A DNA stretch of 64,000 nt from Vibrio penaeicida (GCF_002933855.1 NZ_BFAQ01000005.1:1-64000); one strand, 5' to 3'; counted from the first letter of the stretch, positions 21,813 through 31,790 are shown. A program made the numbers and translations. The notes: generated by a model not told the origin, from the letters alone.

Positions 21813-22787
21813 ATGGAACGAAAATCGTTAAGTGTTTTACTGTCTGCTTTGGTTGTTTCCTATGGTGCCCAGGCAGAGCTCAGCGATAAGAATGGATTCA
21901 GTGGCGAAGTGGCTATCAATGTTGGCTATACCAGTCAAACATCAAATATGAACACAGAAGCCAGCGCTCAGCGTAAAAAAGGCGAAACCCCAACCGAGAA
22001 TAACGTATTGGTTGCGCCGTTAGGGAATCTTCAATACACGTTCGGATCAGATAAACAGCATCAGGTATTTTTTGGTACTTCTCGCGCTGATATTGCCATC
22101 GGTACATTAGCGCTTGAGTTAGGCTACAAAAATGAGTTGTCTTCAGGCATGACATGGAGCCTCGCAGCACTGCCAAGTGTCCTTCAATCCGAAGTATGGC
22201 AAGACCCTTATCAGCTCAATGGTAACCGTGCAGAAACCAAAGAATTTGGTACGGCTTATCGCCTTCAATTGGAAAAGACACCGTTGTTTGGTCTCAATTT
22301 TGATCTCGCCTATGGGCAAATTAATATTGATAAAGAAACTTCAGGATCAGAATTAGCGTCGGGTGCCGATAAACTGGATCGAAATGGCAGAGTGCTGTAT
22401 TCCAAAGTCGAAAAATTTGTGCCATTAAGCCGCACCACCTTTTTGCTGCCTTCGCTCAAATACATCCAACGCGATGCCGATGGTTCTGCAATGCAAAACA
22501 CTGGAATCGGTGCAGACTTAACCGCGATCATGGTTCGCGGTCAGCATCAATTCGTTACTACCGTGTCTTATCTCAATCGCAGCTTTGACGACACGAATCC
22601 TGTCTTCGATAAAACCCGAGATGATAATCAACTCAAACTGTTCTTAGCTTATGAATACGTGAACTTCATGGGGTGGGAAAACACTTCTCTAGTGGCTTTT
22701 GGTGGGTACGACTCCGTCACTTCAAACATCGATTTCTACGACAGCAGCAACTGGATTGTTGCTACTGGCTTGAATTACAGCTTTTAA
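21813..22787 (+). CDS. DUF2860-type outer membrane protein
   Basis: A 324-residue protein with a signal peptide (MERKSLSVLLSALVVSYGAQA) and alternating strand-like segments ending in an aromatic residue (GLNYSF), as in outer membrane beta-barrels. It looks like the DUF2860 proteins common in vibrios, whose role is unknown. AAAGGAATT precedes the ATG. It stands alone and is followed by a strong terminator shared with comM. Confidence 0.75.
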   Translation: MERKSLSVLLSALVVSYGAQAELSDKNGFSGEVAINVGYTSQTSNMNTEASAQRKKGETPTENNVLVAPLGNLQYTFGSDKQHQVFFGTSRADIAIGTLALELGYKNELSSGMTWSLAALPSVLQSEVWQDPYQLNGNRAETKEFGTAYRLQLEKTPLFGLNFDLAYGQINIDKETSGSELASGADKLDRNGRVLYSKVEKFVPLSRTTFLLPSLKYIQRDADGSAMQNTGIGADLTAIMVRGQHQFVTTVSYLNRSFDDTNPVFDKTRDDNQLKLFLAYEYVNFMGWENTSLVAFGGYDSVTSNIDFYDSSNWIVATGLNYSF

Positions 22788-22821
22788 AAAGTTTAAGTAA
22801 CCCAATAACGTATCATTTAAC

Positions 22822-22848
22822 AATGCCAGCTGTTCGCTGGCATTTTTT
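22822..22848 (+). terminator. Terminator after the DUF2860 gene
   Basis: TGCCAGC and GCTGGCA form a stem around TGTTC with six T following. It lies at the junction with the convergent comM 3' part. Confidence 0.87.
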
Positions 22849-23526
22849 ATACCGCTTGTGCGGTGAGTTGCTTCATTAACCTATCCATGGCGCGATATCC
22901 CAAGGCTTCAGCAATGTGTGGACGCTCTATGTTTCGGCTACCCGACAAATCGGCAATGGTGCGAGCAACCTTGATGATTCGGTGGTACGCTCGAATAGAC
23001 AACCCAAGCTGATGCAACGCATTTTCAAGAAACTCGGCATCTTGCTTTTGTAATGGGCAATACTTGTCAATTTCACGTGTCCCTAGCAACGCATTTACTT
23101 TTCCATTTCGCGATTGCATTCTCTCACGTGCAAAATTCACCCTCTGTTTCACAACTTGAGTGGGCTCCCCACGATCTCCTCCCTCAGAGAGCGTACCTTT
23201 AGGCAAGGCAGGGATTTCTAAAGACATGTCGAACCTATCGAGCAGTGGTCCAGATAGGCGACCTAAATACCGGAGTATGGCCTGAGGATTCACTCTCGCT
23301 TGATTCCCTTCGTAATACCCTGTCGGGCTTGGGTTGAGCGCTCCCACCAGCTGAAAGCGAGCAGGAAAGCGCGTTTTACCCGCTGCACGCGAGATGATGA
23401 TTTCACCTGACTCTAGGGGCTCTCGTAATGAATCCAGTACCTTTCGTTCAAACTCTGGCATTTCATCCAGAAATAGGAGCCCGTTGTGAGCCAACGAAAT
23501 TTCACCCGGCCTGGGTATAGAGCCGC
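22847..23526 (-). pseudogene. comM: comM, 3' part (split by transposon)
   Basis: The C-terminal part of ComM (YifB), a MCM-like AAA+ helicase that promotes branch migration in natural transformation. The part begins within GSIPRPGEISLAHNGLLFLDEMPEF (Walker B LFLDE) and runs to the natural C-terminus. The N-terminal half is at 45438-46281. Removing the inserted element together with one copy of the 5-bp duplication joins 680 and 844 bases into 1524 bases, exactly 507 codons plus stop, in frame. A frame starting at an ATG inside the transposon end (23560) is an artefact of the insertion. Confidence 0.95.
23522..23526. repeat. Target site duplication GCCGC, left copy
   Basis: Five bases of comM immediately before the TGT terminus; the same five follow the ACA terminus at 45433-45437. 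Five-base duplications are typical of Tn7-like elements. Confidence 0.93.
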
Positions 23527-23632
23527 TGTGATATCGTGAAATTAATGCGACAATCGGCAACAGAGAATAAGACCTTGCGATAAAGTGTTTTACAAATAAA
23601 TGCGACGAAATTTAATAAATTAAGTGCGATTG
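23527..23632. repeat. Left end of the Tn7-like element with four TnsB-site-like repeats
   Basis: TGT terminus at 23527, then TGCGACAA at 23546, TGCGATAA at 23576, TGCGACGA at 23601 and TGCGATTG at 23625, spaced 24-30 bases. The first lies 19 bases in from the end, as at the other end. TnsB binding is inferred from Tn7. Confidence 0.8.
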
Positions 23633-23641
23633 GGGAGTTGT

Positions 23642-24337
23642 ATGTCCAGAAATAGCTGCGACTATGTAAATAAAGGAGTTGCTAGAACTTTGAAACCTAC
23701 AAGGAGAAGTGTTTCAGGCTTCGTACCTATCCGAAGTGGTTCTTCCGTTGGTTACGAGTCTCTTCTGGAGCGAGATTTTATCGTTCGAGCAGATTCTGAC
23801 CTTTCTGTATTAGATATCCTTCCACAACCAGTAAGTATTCCATTTTGCTACCCAGACGGTCGAAGCTTTGAATATACACCTGATTTTTTAGTCCACTATC
23901 GCCTTGGGTACCACAATGTAGATCATTACACCAAGCCAATGCTTGTTGAGGTAAAGCCTAAAGAAGAATGGCAAAAACACTGGCGTAAATGGCTACCTAA
24001 GTGGAAGGCTGCATGGCGATTCGCTCAAGAGCAGGGCTACTCATTTCACATTATGGATGAATCGCGTATAAGAGATTTGACTCTTTCTAACATCGAGTTT
24101 CTAAGTAGGTATAAACGAATGCAATTCGATGAAGACATTTCAAATCGTATCATCGCCAATGTTGAACAACATGGGCAAATAATGTTTAGCAACCTAGTTG
24201 GCTTTCACTTTTCAGGTATAGGGCAAGCAATTGGTATCGCTCACCTTTGGTACTTAGTCGCTACCAGGCAACTTGATTGTGACCTTTCCCTCCCGCTGTC
24301 AAACAACACGTATTTGTGGGTACCTTGTTATGGATAA
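23642..24337 (+). CDS. tnsA: TnsA-like endonuclease subunit of the Tn7-type transposase
   Basis: TnsA cuts the 5' ends of the transposon so that, with TnsB, it is excised for cut-and-paste movement. The restriction-enzyme-like site is visible: YESLLERDF (residues 38-46), YTPDF with D81, and LVEVKPK with E103 and K105. The length is 231 residues from ATG 23642, which has GGGGAG upstream; a GTG at 23624 in the terminal repeat is a less likely start. The gene begins right after the left end repeats and overlaps tnsB by 8 bases. It is the Tn6022 tniC counterpart. Confidence 0.92.
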   Translation: MSRNSCDYVNKGVARTLKPTRRSVSGFVPIRSGSSVGYESLLERDFIVRADSDLSVLDILPQPVSIPFCYPDGRSFEYTPDFLVHYRLGYHNVDHYTKPMLVEVKPKEEWQKHWRKWLPKWKAAWRFAQEQGYSFHIMDESRIRDLTLSNIEFLSRYKRMQFDEDISNRIIANVEQHGQIMFSNLVGFHFSGIGQAIGIAHLWYLVATRQLDCDLSLPLSNNTYLWVPCYG

Positions 24338-26249
24338 TGAATTTTTAAATAAGAACTTTAAGCCTAACCGAGAGCAAGTCTCTGTGGATGTTGGGAATAT
24401 TGTATATCGCGGAAATGACTTGTTTGTAATTAAAGAAATTGTTGATTTTTCAACTGTCATTGCAACCAGTCCTGTTACAAACAGAACAGCTGTTCTAAAG
24501 GTAAAAGAGTTACGTCCCGCAAATGTACAGATGGAAAACTCGGTCGTTGAAATTGATTTATCTGACATTTCCGAAAAAGATTGGGAAACAGCTGAGTATC
24601 GTTTTAATGCAATAAAACCGTTCATCCAGTTGGAAAAAGTGGGAAGAAATTTAGTTAAAAAACGAGCGGAAGAAATAAATGTAGATCCTGCAACCTTATA
24701 TCGCTGGTTAAAAAGATATAGGAGCTATGGTTTAGTTATCGCTCTAGCGCCTAAACGCAGAGGTTGGAAAAAGGGCAATAGTCGGCTCTCAAACAAAGAA
24801 GAAGAAATCATTAACGAAGTGATCAACGACTATTACCTCACGCAACAGCGACCTTCTGCCGCAAACGTCATTCTCGAGGTACAACGAAGATGTCATAACG
24901 CTTGTATTAAGTCGCCTTGTCATTCAGCAATAAGAGCTCGAATAGCATCAGTATCAGAGCGAGAAAGGCTAAGAAAACATGGTTTTAGAGACAAAGCAAT
25001 CAATAAGTTTAAACCCGCCCCAGGAACATTCCCTGGTGCAAACTATCCCCTTTCAGTGATTCAAATTGATCATACCCCTGCCGACATCATCATTGTCGAT
25101 GACGAACATCGAGAACCCATTGGTCGTCCTTGGATAACAATGGCTATTGATGTCTACAGTAGGATGGTTGTAGGTTATTACCTCTCTCTCGACCCTCCCA
25201 CAGAAACATCCGTTGCAATGTGCGTAGCTCATTCTATATTGCCAAAAGAAGAATGGCTTACATTACATAACATAGATACTGATTGGCCTGTATGGGGCGT
25301 TCCCGCAAAAATACACGTTGATAACGGCGCTGATTTCCGTTCCGATAATTTTCAGCGCTCTTGTGCTGCATATGGAATTGAGTTGCAATTTAGACCAGTT
25401 AAGCAGCCCCAATATGGTGGACATGTCGAGCGGCTGCTAGGGACCTTTTTATCGGATATACACAACTTACCAGGCACAACTTTTTCAGATATTAAAGCCC
25501 GGGAAGGCTACGACTCAGATAAACATTCAGCACTGACTCTATCTGAGCTTGAAGAATGGCTCGTCAGGAAAATATGTAAAATCTACAACAATAAAAAACA
25601 TTCCAGCATAGGCATGTCACCTATCCAAAAGTGGAATGAAGGAATATTTGGAACAAATGACTCTCCCGGCGCAGGGCTTCCACCAAGGCCAGTGAATAAG
25701 AACACGATTCAACTTGACTTCATGCCATCTTTTTATCGAACTGTGCAACCTTTCGGAGTGAGTATCGATAAGCTTCGGTACTATTCAGAGTCACTGAGAC
25801 CTTGGATCAATGCAATAGATCCAGAGACAAGTAAAAAACGAAAACTGCTCTTTCGACGAGATCCCCGTTCACTGAAAACTATTTGGTTCTACGATCCTAC
25901 ACTTAAGCAGTATTTTGAAGTGCCATTCTCTGACCAATCTAAACCCGATTTAAGTCTTTGGGAATTAAGAAAGGCTCAAGAAAAACTCAAGCTTTCTGGC
26001 CAGAAAGGAATAAATGAGGCACAAATATTCGAAGCTCTAAATGAACAACGTGAACTTGTTGATGCAGCAAAGAAAAATACGAAACGAGCAAGACGCCAGG
26101 CCCAGCGCAGAAAGGTTCACGCTCAAGAAGTCACACCGGCTTCCCCATCTATAAAAAGTCAATCGGATTCGAAGTCTTTTACACCTACTGAATCAAGCGA
26201 CTGGGATTTATTGGAAGAAGAAGTGTCAGGATATGGAGACATTGCATGA
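24330..26249 (+). CDS. tnsB: TnsB-like DDE transposase
   Basis: TnsB binds the end repeats, cuts the 3' ends and joins them to the target. The 639-residue protein has an N-terminal helix-turn-helix region (DPATLYRWLKRYRSYG), an rve-type catalytic core with D247 (QIDHTP), D331 (HVDNGADF) and E367 (HVERLLG), a 35-residue D-E spacing as in the retroviral integrase family, and a basic C-terminal tail. ATG 24330 overlaps the tnsA stop (ATGGATAA), indicating coupled translation. The frame is open further upstream inside tnsA. Confidence 0.95.
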   Translation: MDNEFLNKNFKPNREQVSVDVGNIVYRGNDLFVIKEIVDFSTVIATSPVTNRTAVLKVKELRPANVQMENSVVEIDLSDISEKDWETAEYRFNAIKPFIQLEKVGRNLVKKRAEEINVDPATLYRWLKRYRSYGLVIALAPKRRGWKKGNSRLSNKEEEIINEVINDYYLTQQRPSAANVILEVQRRCHNACIKSPCHSAIRARIASVSERERLRKHGFRDKAINKFKPAPGTFPGANYPLSVIQIDHTPADIIIVDDEHREPIGRPWITMAIDVYSRMVVGYYLSLDPPTETSVAMCVAHSILPKEEWLTLHNIDTDWPVWGVPAKIHVDNGADFRSDNFQRSCAAYGIELQFRPVKQPQYGGHVERLLGTFLSDIHNLPGTTFSDIKAREGYDSDKHSALTLSELEEWLVRKICKIYNNKKHSSIGMSPIQKWNEGIFGTNDSPGAGLPPRPVNKNTIQLDFMPSFYRTVQPFGVSIDKLRYYSESLRPWINAIDPETSKKRKLLFRRDPRSLKTIWFYDPTLKQYFEVPFSDQSKPDLSLWELRKAQEKLKLSGQKGINEAQIFEALNEQRELVDAAKKNTKRARRQAQRRKVHAQEVTPASPSIKSQSDSKSFTPTESSDWDLLEEEVSGYGDIA

Positions 26250-27136
26250 GTGACTTAGACCACATTCACCCTGAATTTAGACATATTGCCGCACTAAATA
26301 GTCAAGAGAGAATCCAGTTTTTAGAACACCCTCGCTGGATTGGTTACAAACGAGCAACATACTTACTTGAGTTAATGGAAGATTTGTTGAAACGACCAGC
26401 AAAACCCCGTATGACAAACCTCTTGATTATTGGTGATTCAAACAATGGGAAAACCACACTTATAAGGAGGTTCAAGTCACTGCATGGAGAAGGTTATGTT
26501 GATGATGATAATGATCCAGTCAAACCTATAGTTCTAGCTGAATCCCCACCCAGTGCTGATGAAAAAGGGTTGTACCTGACTCTCTTAAAACAATTTTGGG
26601 CACCGCATCGTGTAAGTGACTCAAAATCAAAGCTCCGATATCAGTTAATCGATTTGTGTAGAACTTGCCAGGTCAAAATGATAATCCTCGACGAAATCCA
26701 TTCTTTATTAACCGGTAGCGCAATAAAACAAAGGGAAGTAATGAATGCTATTAAGTTACTTTGCAATGAGCTCATGATTCCTATAGTTGGGGTGGGTACC
26801 CGCGAAGCAGTTCGCGTTTTACATACAGATCCTCAGCATGCAAGTCGCTTTGATGTATTTCCTTTAGTCAACTGGGAGCTCAATAAAGAATTTCAACAAC
26901 TTCTAGCAGACTTCGAAAGAGTACTGCCACTAGGTAAACCATCAAAGTTGTCTTCACCAAGTATTGCGTCGCAGTTGTTTTCTATTTCAGGGGGAAATTT
27001 TGGAGACCTACACCGATTGTTAATTGAGTGCTCTAGAGAGGCGATCATTCAAGGCAAGGAACAAATTGATCTAGATATAATTAAGGGGAAAGTATGGATA
27101 CGCCCTACTCGTGGCATCCGGGAGGTCCAGCTTTAG
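26246..27136 (+). CDS. tnsC: TnsC/TniB-like AAA+ regulator
   Basis: The ATPase that links target selection to the transposase. Walker A is GDSNNGKT at residues 63-70 and Walker B is MIILDEIH with D149-E150; sensor-like GVGTREAVR follows. At 296 residues it is close to TniB size and shorter than Tn7 TnsC (about 555), so the parts of TnsC that contact TnsA and TnsB may be reduced. It overlaps tnsB by 4 bases (ATGA). Confidence 0.93.
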   Translation: MSDLDHIHPEFRHIAALNSQERIQFLEHPRWIGYKRATYLLELMEDLLKRPAKPRMTNLLIIGDSNNGKTTLIRRFKSLHGEGYVDDDNDPVKPIVLAESPPSADEKGLYLTLLKQFWAPHRVSDSKSKLRYQLIDLCRTCQVKMIILDEIHSLLTGSAIKQREVMNAIKLLCNELMIPIVGVGTREAVRVLHTDPQHASRFDVFPLVNWELNKEFQQLLADFERVLPLGKPSKLSSPSIASQLFSISGGNFGDLHRLLIECSREAIIQGKEQIDLDIIKGKVWIRPTRGIREVQL

Positions 27137-28245
27137 AAAGCCGTTGGACGTTTGATGTTCCACTTTATCCAGACGAGCTACTCTCTTCATGGCTAACTCG
27201 TGTATCTTTTAAGCACGGATGCGATCCGCTGACTCTGACCGGTGACCTTTGGCCAAAGTGGAGAGTTTGGACTATCGATTTTGATCGAGGGTTTTCACCG
27301 GACAAAGTCAAAAAGCTTAGCGGCTATTCTGGGGTTAACAGTGATGCGATAAGTAGCGCTTTTTTATCTCACTTTGCTACTAGATTGTCGCCAACCGTAC
27401 TACCAATCGGAATTTGGCCTTGGGTTCTCTCACTCGGTTCCAAAAACCGCAAGCACCTTTCAGGCTCTCAAGTTTGTCCTATTTGCCTTGCTCTGGATCA
27501 TCCGTTTTATAGGACAGAGTGGCGATTCTCATGGCACACGGTATGTGAAAGGCACAAACATCCACTTATACAGCGATGCCCTTCATGCAGAAGCTTGATT
27601 GAGCCAAATCAGCTAAAAGTTCAAGATGGGATAACCGAAAGGTGCCCACATTGTAAAAAGAGCATGATAATTGAAGAAAAGATAAACAATCTCATAAATA
27701 CACCTTCCGATTTATCTTTTCGCTTCCAATCTGAAGCAGACTTTGTCCTCAGAACCGGATACGGTCTTTACGGAAAAGGTAATGTATCCTCCGAACAATG
27801 GTTTCACCTCAACCGCTTTTTCATCTATGTAATACGAAAAGCAGCTCAGCAACCTAAGAGTAAATTAGCACAGTCATTAGTTAGTGATTTTGGTGTTCCT
27901 CAGTCTTCCTTATTCATTCCTGTATCGGGGTTAGCATTAGAAATGCTCCCTACATTTGAAAGATCGCGGCTGTTATATGGCGCAAAAAAGCTAATGGATG
28001 CTGCTCCTCAAGATTTATTTGAGCAACTCGCTAGGTTCGGACCTCCAACCATATTTACGGATAGTAAGGTGCAAACTCTTCCGTGCTTACAAAAATACCT
28101 ACCTACGTTACGTATTCGAGGCAAGTTTAATAAGAACAAAAGGCAGGCAATGACCGGATTGCCATCTCCAAAAAGTAAGGCTCATGTTAAGAAAAAAATG
28201 GCGCGCCTCCTAAGAAAGTATCATTTGAACTATGAAGACTTGTGA
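27094..28245 (+). CDS. tniQ: TniQ/TnsD-like target-selection protein
   Basis: TniQ-family proteins recognise the attachment site and recruit TnsC. The 383-residue protein opens with the TniQ signature YPDELLSSWLTRVSFKHG (about residue 26) and carries zinc-ribbon cysteines and histidines: CPICLALDHPFYRTEWRFSWHTVCERH, CPSC and CPHC. It presumably reads the comM attachment site; that is inferred from the insertion site. GGGGAAAGT precedes the ATG, which lies 43 bases inside tnsC. Confidence 0.9.
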   Translation: MDTPYSWHPGGPALESRWTFDVPLYPDELLSSWLTRVSFKHGCDPLTLTGDLWPKWRVWTIDFDRGFSPDKVKKLSGYSGVNSDAISSAFLSHFATRLSPTVLPIGIWPWVLSLGSKNRKHLSGSQVCPICLALDHPFYRTEWRFSWHTVCERHKHPLIQRCPSCRSLIEPNQLKVQDGITERCPHCKKSMIIEEKINNLINTPSDLSFRFQSEADFVLRTGYGLYGKGNVSSEQWFHLNRFFIYVIRKAAQQPKSKLAQSLVSDFGVPQSSLFIPVSGLALEMLPTFERSRLLYGAKKLMDAAPQDLFEQLARFGPPTIFTDSKVQTLPCLQKYLPTLRIRGKFNKNKRQAMTGLPSPKSKAHVKKKMARLLRKYHLNYEDL

Positions 28246-29539
28246 TGGTTGCAATAAGCCCGTTCAGATAATTGTGCGACGACACAAAGAACTCTTGTAT
28301 TGCCGAAGCTGCTATACCCTCTACTTCAGGAGCACGCGATGCTTCAAGTGTGGAGAAATTGCAAGACTCCCCACTTTTGAGAAAAAGCCGATCTGCCGAG
28401 CATGTGAGAAAATGAAACCATGCGTTCGGTGTGGCGTCGAAGGAAAAAAGCTTGGAAAGCTCACCAAATATGGCGTGGTATGTAAAAGCTGCTACAAATA
28501 CTTCGTAAAGCCCAAGAAGGGCATCCTTTCCTCTAATAACGATAATTTTGGGACTTGCTCTAGGTGCCATCGACATAGAAAACTCACAAATAAAGTCTGC
28601 AAAAAGTGCCTGTTCAATGAAGATGTTCTTTGCATTGAGTGCGGGAAAAAAATTCCTGCTGGAAGAGGAAGGTCTTGCGAAGAATGCTATTGGAAAAAGC
28701 TGCTCGATAAAAAAGTACACCTCAGCGCAGCAATGTTTGAGGGGTCTTCACTACAAAACGATTGGATTTCATTTGGACATTGGCTTCAAAAAAGAAGGGG
28801 GGCTGAGAGGGCAGCAGTTTTAATCAATCGGTACGCTTCATTCTTTTATGAGATGTATCGTCATTGGAAAAGAGTTCCAAGCTACCCTGAACTACTGGAA
28901 GTGTTTGGTGCCGGAGAGCTAAGAAAGGTGCTAAATGTTATTCGCTGGTTAGATGAATCAAATAGAATTTTGTTAGATAAAGATCTTCAGGAGAAAAGCT
29001 CAGAGGAAAATAGGATTAAAAAATATTTTCAATCTCTTGAGAAAAGCCCTGAAGCATATCGAGTATTGCATCGTTATCATCTCTATCTGTTATCTAAATT
29101 GCACTCAGATTCCATAACGATTCGCACACTGCGCTTATCTCTTTATCCTGCTAGTGATTTACTGAAAAAGTCAAAACTACCAATAACACAATACTGTTTG
29201 GAACGGTACTTACGCCAGCATCAAGGTCAACGCTCATCAATCTCAGGGTTCATTACTTTCGTAAACAGAGAATATGGATTGGCACTAAGGATCCCCTGGA
29301 AAACAAAAACAGCTCACCGACGTAACCTCAAAAAGTTAGAAAAGGAGATCGTTCAACTTTACTGTGAGAATACCCCTGATAAAGAGATAAAATGGATCCA
29401 ACTTGGACTTGAATACTTCCACTCAATACCTCGTAAACTTACGAATAAAGTTCAACCTGAGGACATAATTAGAAATGAAGACCTCTCTTACCAAATTATT
29501 ATATATAAAGCTCACTACTGGTTACCAGCTCTGAAATAA
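28232..29539 (+). CDS. Multi-zinc-ribbon protein of the transposition module (unknown)
   Basis: The first ~155 residues contain about ten CxxC pairs (CDGC, CRSC, CFKC, CRAC, CVRC, CKSC, CSRC, CKKC, CIEC, CEEC), suggesting four or five zinc-binding units. The following ~280 residues are basic and look helical, with SLYPASDLLKKSKL and YCLERYLRQHQGQRS. The gene overlaps tniQ by 14 bases and so belongs to the transposition operon. It may correspond to tniE or another accessory gene of Tn6022-type elements, perhaps a second DNA-binding targeting factor; I do not recognise a named family. Confidence 0.75.
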   Translation: MKTCDGCNKPVQIIVRRHKELLYCRSCYTLYFRSTRCFKCGEIARLPTFEKKPICRACEKMKPCVRCGVEGKKLGKLTKYGVVCKSCYKYFVKPKKGILSSNNDNFGTCSRCHRHRKLTNKVCKKCLFNEDVLCIECGKKIPAGRGRSCEECYWKKLLDKKVHLSAAMFEGSSLQNDWISFGHWLQKRRGAERAAVLINRYASFFYEMYRHWKRVPSYPELLEVFGAGELRKVLNVIRWLDESNRILLDKDLQEKSSEENRIKKYFQSLEKSPEAYRVLHRYHLYLLSKLHSDSITIRTLRLSLYPASDLLKKSKLPITQYCLERYLRQHQGQRSSISGFITFVNREYGLALRIPWKTKTAHRRNLKKLEKEIVQLYCENTPDKEIKWIQLGLEYFHSIPRKLTNKVQPEDIIRNEDLSYQIIIYKAHYWLPALK

Positions 29540-29632
29540 AACAGCGTTAATTTCAATAACAAATATGAACCCAATCACCAAAATATACGATAATACATTG
29601 TACTAATTGAAGTTTTCATGATTCACTGATTA

Positions 29633-31495
29633 GTGAATATTTTGCGACCAAGAGTAAAAATGTTTTATCGAAAGTATCACTATATTTCTGATAATGTCTC
29701 ACCACTAGTGTATGAAGACTTCCCAAGCGTCAGGAAACCAAGCCAATGCTATATTGCCAGTGCTCATATAGGATTTAGAAAATCAACTATAAATAATGGA
29801 AGCTATCAGCAACCCCATTTGATCATTGGGTTTCATCAAACTGACTACGTAAATAGAAGAGTCTACGGAAAGATAAACTTAATAGGTACGCTCGTTTCTC
29901 ACTCAGTCGAAGTGAAGATTGGTTCTATTTGGAAAAATAGAACACAGCACCGCATTCTATGCAGTCCTTTTTCGAAGTTTAAGGTCAATCATGATGAAAG
30001 CGAATGGGAAATCAAATCCTTTAATGAGTTGGCAAAAGATGGTTACTTACCTGATTTTGTTACCAATAGCTTAGATGCTTTAGGCGATACATATGCATTG
30101 GTGTTTACAGCAAAGTGCATGAATAGCAATCTTAGTACTTATTTGATAATTCCATGTATGGAGTATTTTCATTCTGTTTACGGCTGCTCAAAAGAATTTA
30201 AGAGAGTTTTATGTACCTACCCTTGGGATGAAATTATAGAGCGATTTGCACTGAACTATAGGTCGGGAAATAACGAAGGATGGAATATAAGGCACCCAAA
30301 AGGTGGCTTTGTTTCTGGTGACTACAACGCTTTAGCATCAGCAAAATACAGTCAATTTGCCGCAAGTAGCTTCAAGAATTTTTCTAGCCAACTCCAAGTC
30401 TCTGAACCTGGAAACATTGTCTGCCCCAAAGTTCGACCTTGGTTTGAAGGTCCCACAAGAATGTGGGTTCGAGGTGAGTTCACGACTAAAAATACCTTTT
30501 TTGCATGGCAAATTGTAGGATTCGCAAGTCCCAAGCTACCAAAGCTAGATGTTTATAAAGATAAAAGTGTTGCAAAGCCCGGTGGAGAAGGCAGATATGA
30601 CCCTACAACATATGCTCAAGAGAGACGTCGCATAGCCAAGCCCGAGCAGGAACGACGAAACAATCTGTCTCCAGATTTAGATTCTCACGACTACGAAATA
30701 TACGACTCCTCGATACTAGAACTTGGCAATGAAGTTGAGACTAACATTATCAAAATCGAAGTCGAGAAAGAAAATAGAAGGAAAACCAAGCCCAAAGAAG
30801 ACCAATCAGGGTTGTCTGGGGGAGACAAGCATGGTTCAGGCAAAGACACTGGGCGCACCGTCAGTGGAAACAACCCTCAAAACTATAGAACCTTTGGAAC
30901 GGTGGAACAGATTTGGGAGTACTTACTTCGATGTAGCAACGACCACGCCCACAAGATAAGTAACGCCAAATGGCTAAGCTCTGATCATACTTTCAAAGCG
31001 GACTCCAACCTAGAGTATATAGAACTGTCAGACGTTGATATTTATGAGGACTATTCGAGGTTTCAAAAATACTTAAACAAAAGTAAGCAAGGTGCGGAGG
31101 ATATTGATAAATATTTAAAACAATCAATATCTTGGATGAAAATCAAACATACTAGCAGAAATAGAGGAGCCGCTATCTTTCGGTTTAAAATAGATAAAAA
31201 CTATTACTACATTTTTGAGCTAGAAAGAGATATTAAATTCAGCGATTCCAGCCCCGACATTAGTGAAGAAATGAGTGGATCGAGGGGGATCATTTTCCAG
31301 ATTAGTGACCGCAATCTTGGTAATTCTATAATATCAGCTTTGCTTGATGAAGTTAGGTTTACCAAAGGTATCACCCTAAAACTGTCTCCTATCCTGAGAA
31401 ATGCAAATAAACACTACGTGTTCAAGCATGGTAACTCAGCTAAAAAGTACCCTGGAGAGTCTACTGTAACTAACGCTCTAAATAAAATGGGATAA
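29633..31495 (+). CDS. TnsE-like transposition protein (tentative)
   Basis: A 620-residue protein after the transposition genes. Its position, size and C-terminal part (SWMKIKHTSRNRGAAIFRF, YIFELERDI, RGIIFQISD, then a C-terminal HYVFKHGN) resemble TnsE of Tn7, which directs insertion into replicating mobile DNA. A charged, low-complexity middle section (about residues 320-420) separates the two halves. The start is uncertain: GTG 29633 or ATG 29660; neither has a good ribosome site. A gap of 93 bases separates it from the zinc-ribbon gene. A cargo gene of other function remains possible. Confidence 0.55.
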   Translation: MNILRPRVKMFYRKYHYISDNVSPLVYEDFPSVRKPSQCYIASAHIGFRKSTINNGSYQQPHLIIGFHQTDYVNRRVYGKINLIGTLVSHSVEVKIGSIWKNRTQHRILCSPFSKFKVNHDESEWEIKSFNELAKDGYLPDFVTNSLDALGDTYALVFTAKCMNSNLSTYLIIPCMEYFHSVYGCSKEFKRVLCTYPWDEIIERFALNYRSGNNEGWNIRHPKGGFVSGDYNALASAKYSQFAASSFKNFSSQLQVSEPGNIVCPKVRPWFEGPTRMWVRGEFTTKNTFFAWQIVGFASPKLPKLDVYKDKSVAKPGGEGRYDPTTYAQERRRIAKPEQERRNNLSPDLDSHDYEIYDSSILELGNEVETNIIKIEVEKENRRKTKPKEDQSGLSGGDKHGSGKDTGRTVSGNNPQNYRTFGTVEQIWEYLLRCSNDHAHKISNAKWLSSDHTFKADSNLEYIELSDVDIYEDYSRFQKYLNKSKQGAEDIDKYLKQSISWMKIKHTSRNRGAAIFRFKIDKNYYYIFELERDIKFSDSSPDISEEMSGSRGIIFQISDRNLGNSIISALLDEVRFTKGITLKLSPILRNANKHYVFKHGNSAKKYPGESTVTNALNKMG

Positions 31496-31790
31496 ATTGT
31501 CTCTACTGGTCATGTACTTGAGAAATTACATTTGTGAAATGGGTTCAAAACCGCTAGAAAATTCTAATATTATCTGTACTAGCTCATGCTCGACCTGACA
31601 GCTTTGCTGATAAGTCACGATCAAATCGTACACACGTTCCGTTGGCATTGCGACTCAAAGCTGGACAAAACCGTGTCAGTCACTTTACTAGCAGAAGTGA
31701 TTTTCGAAACAGCCTGTTTCGCTATTACCCTCCTGCACATTGGATACTATAGTTTGCCCAACAACCTGTTGAAAAATTGAGGTATGTAGG

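Noticed and set aside
23560..23624. Extra start codons for comM 3' part and tnsA within the transposon left end
   Set aside because: The ATG at 23560 and GTG at 23624 lie in the end repeats; family alignments and ribosome sites favour the native comM frame and ATG 23642.
28187..28720. 177-codon minus-strand frame over the zinc-ribbon gene
   Set aside because: Antisense shadow; cysteine codons (TGC/TGT) read back as alanine/threonine, and no ribosome site or family pattern.
31586..31780. 64-codon plus-strand frame after the TnsE-like gene
   Set aside because: No ribosome site, no recognisable motif, in a stretch with other structural signals.
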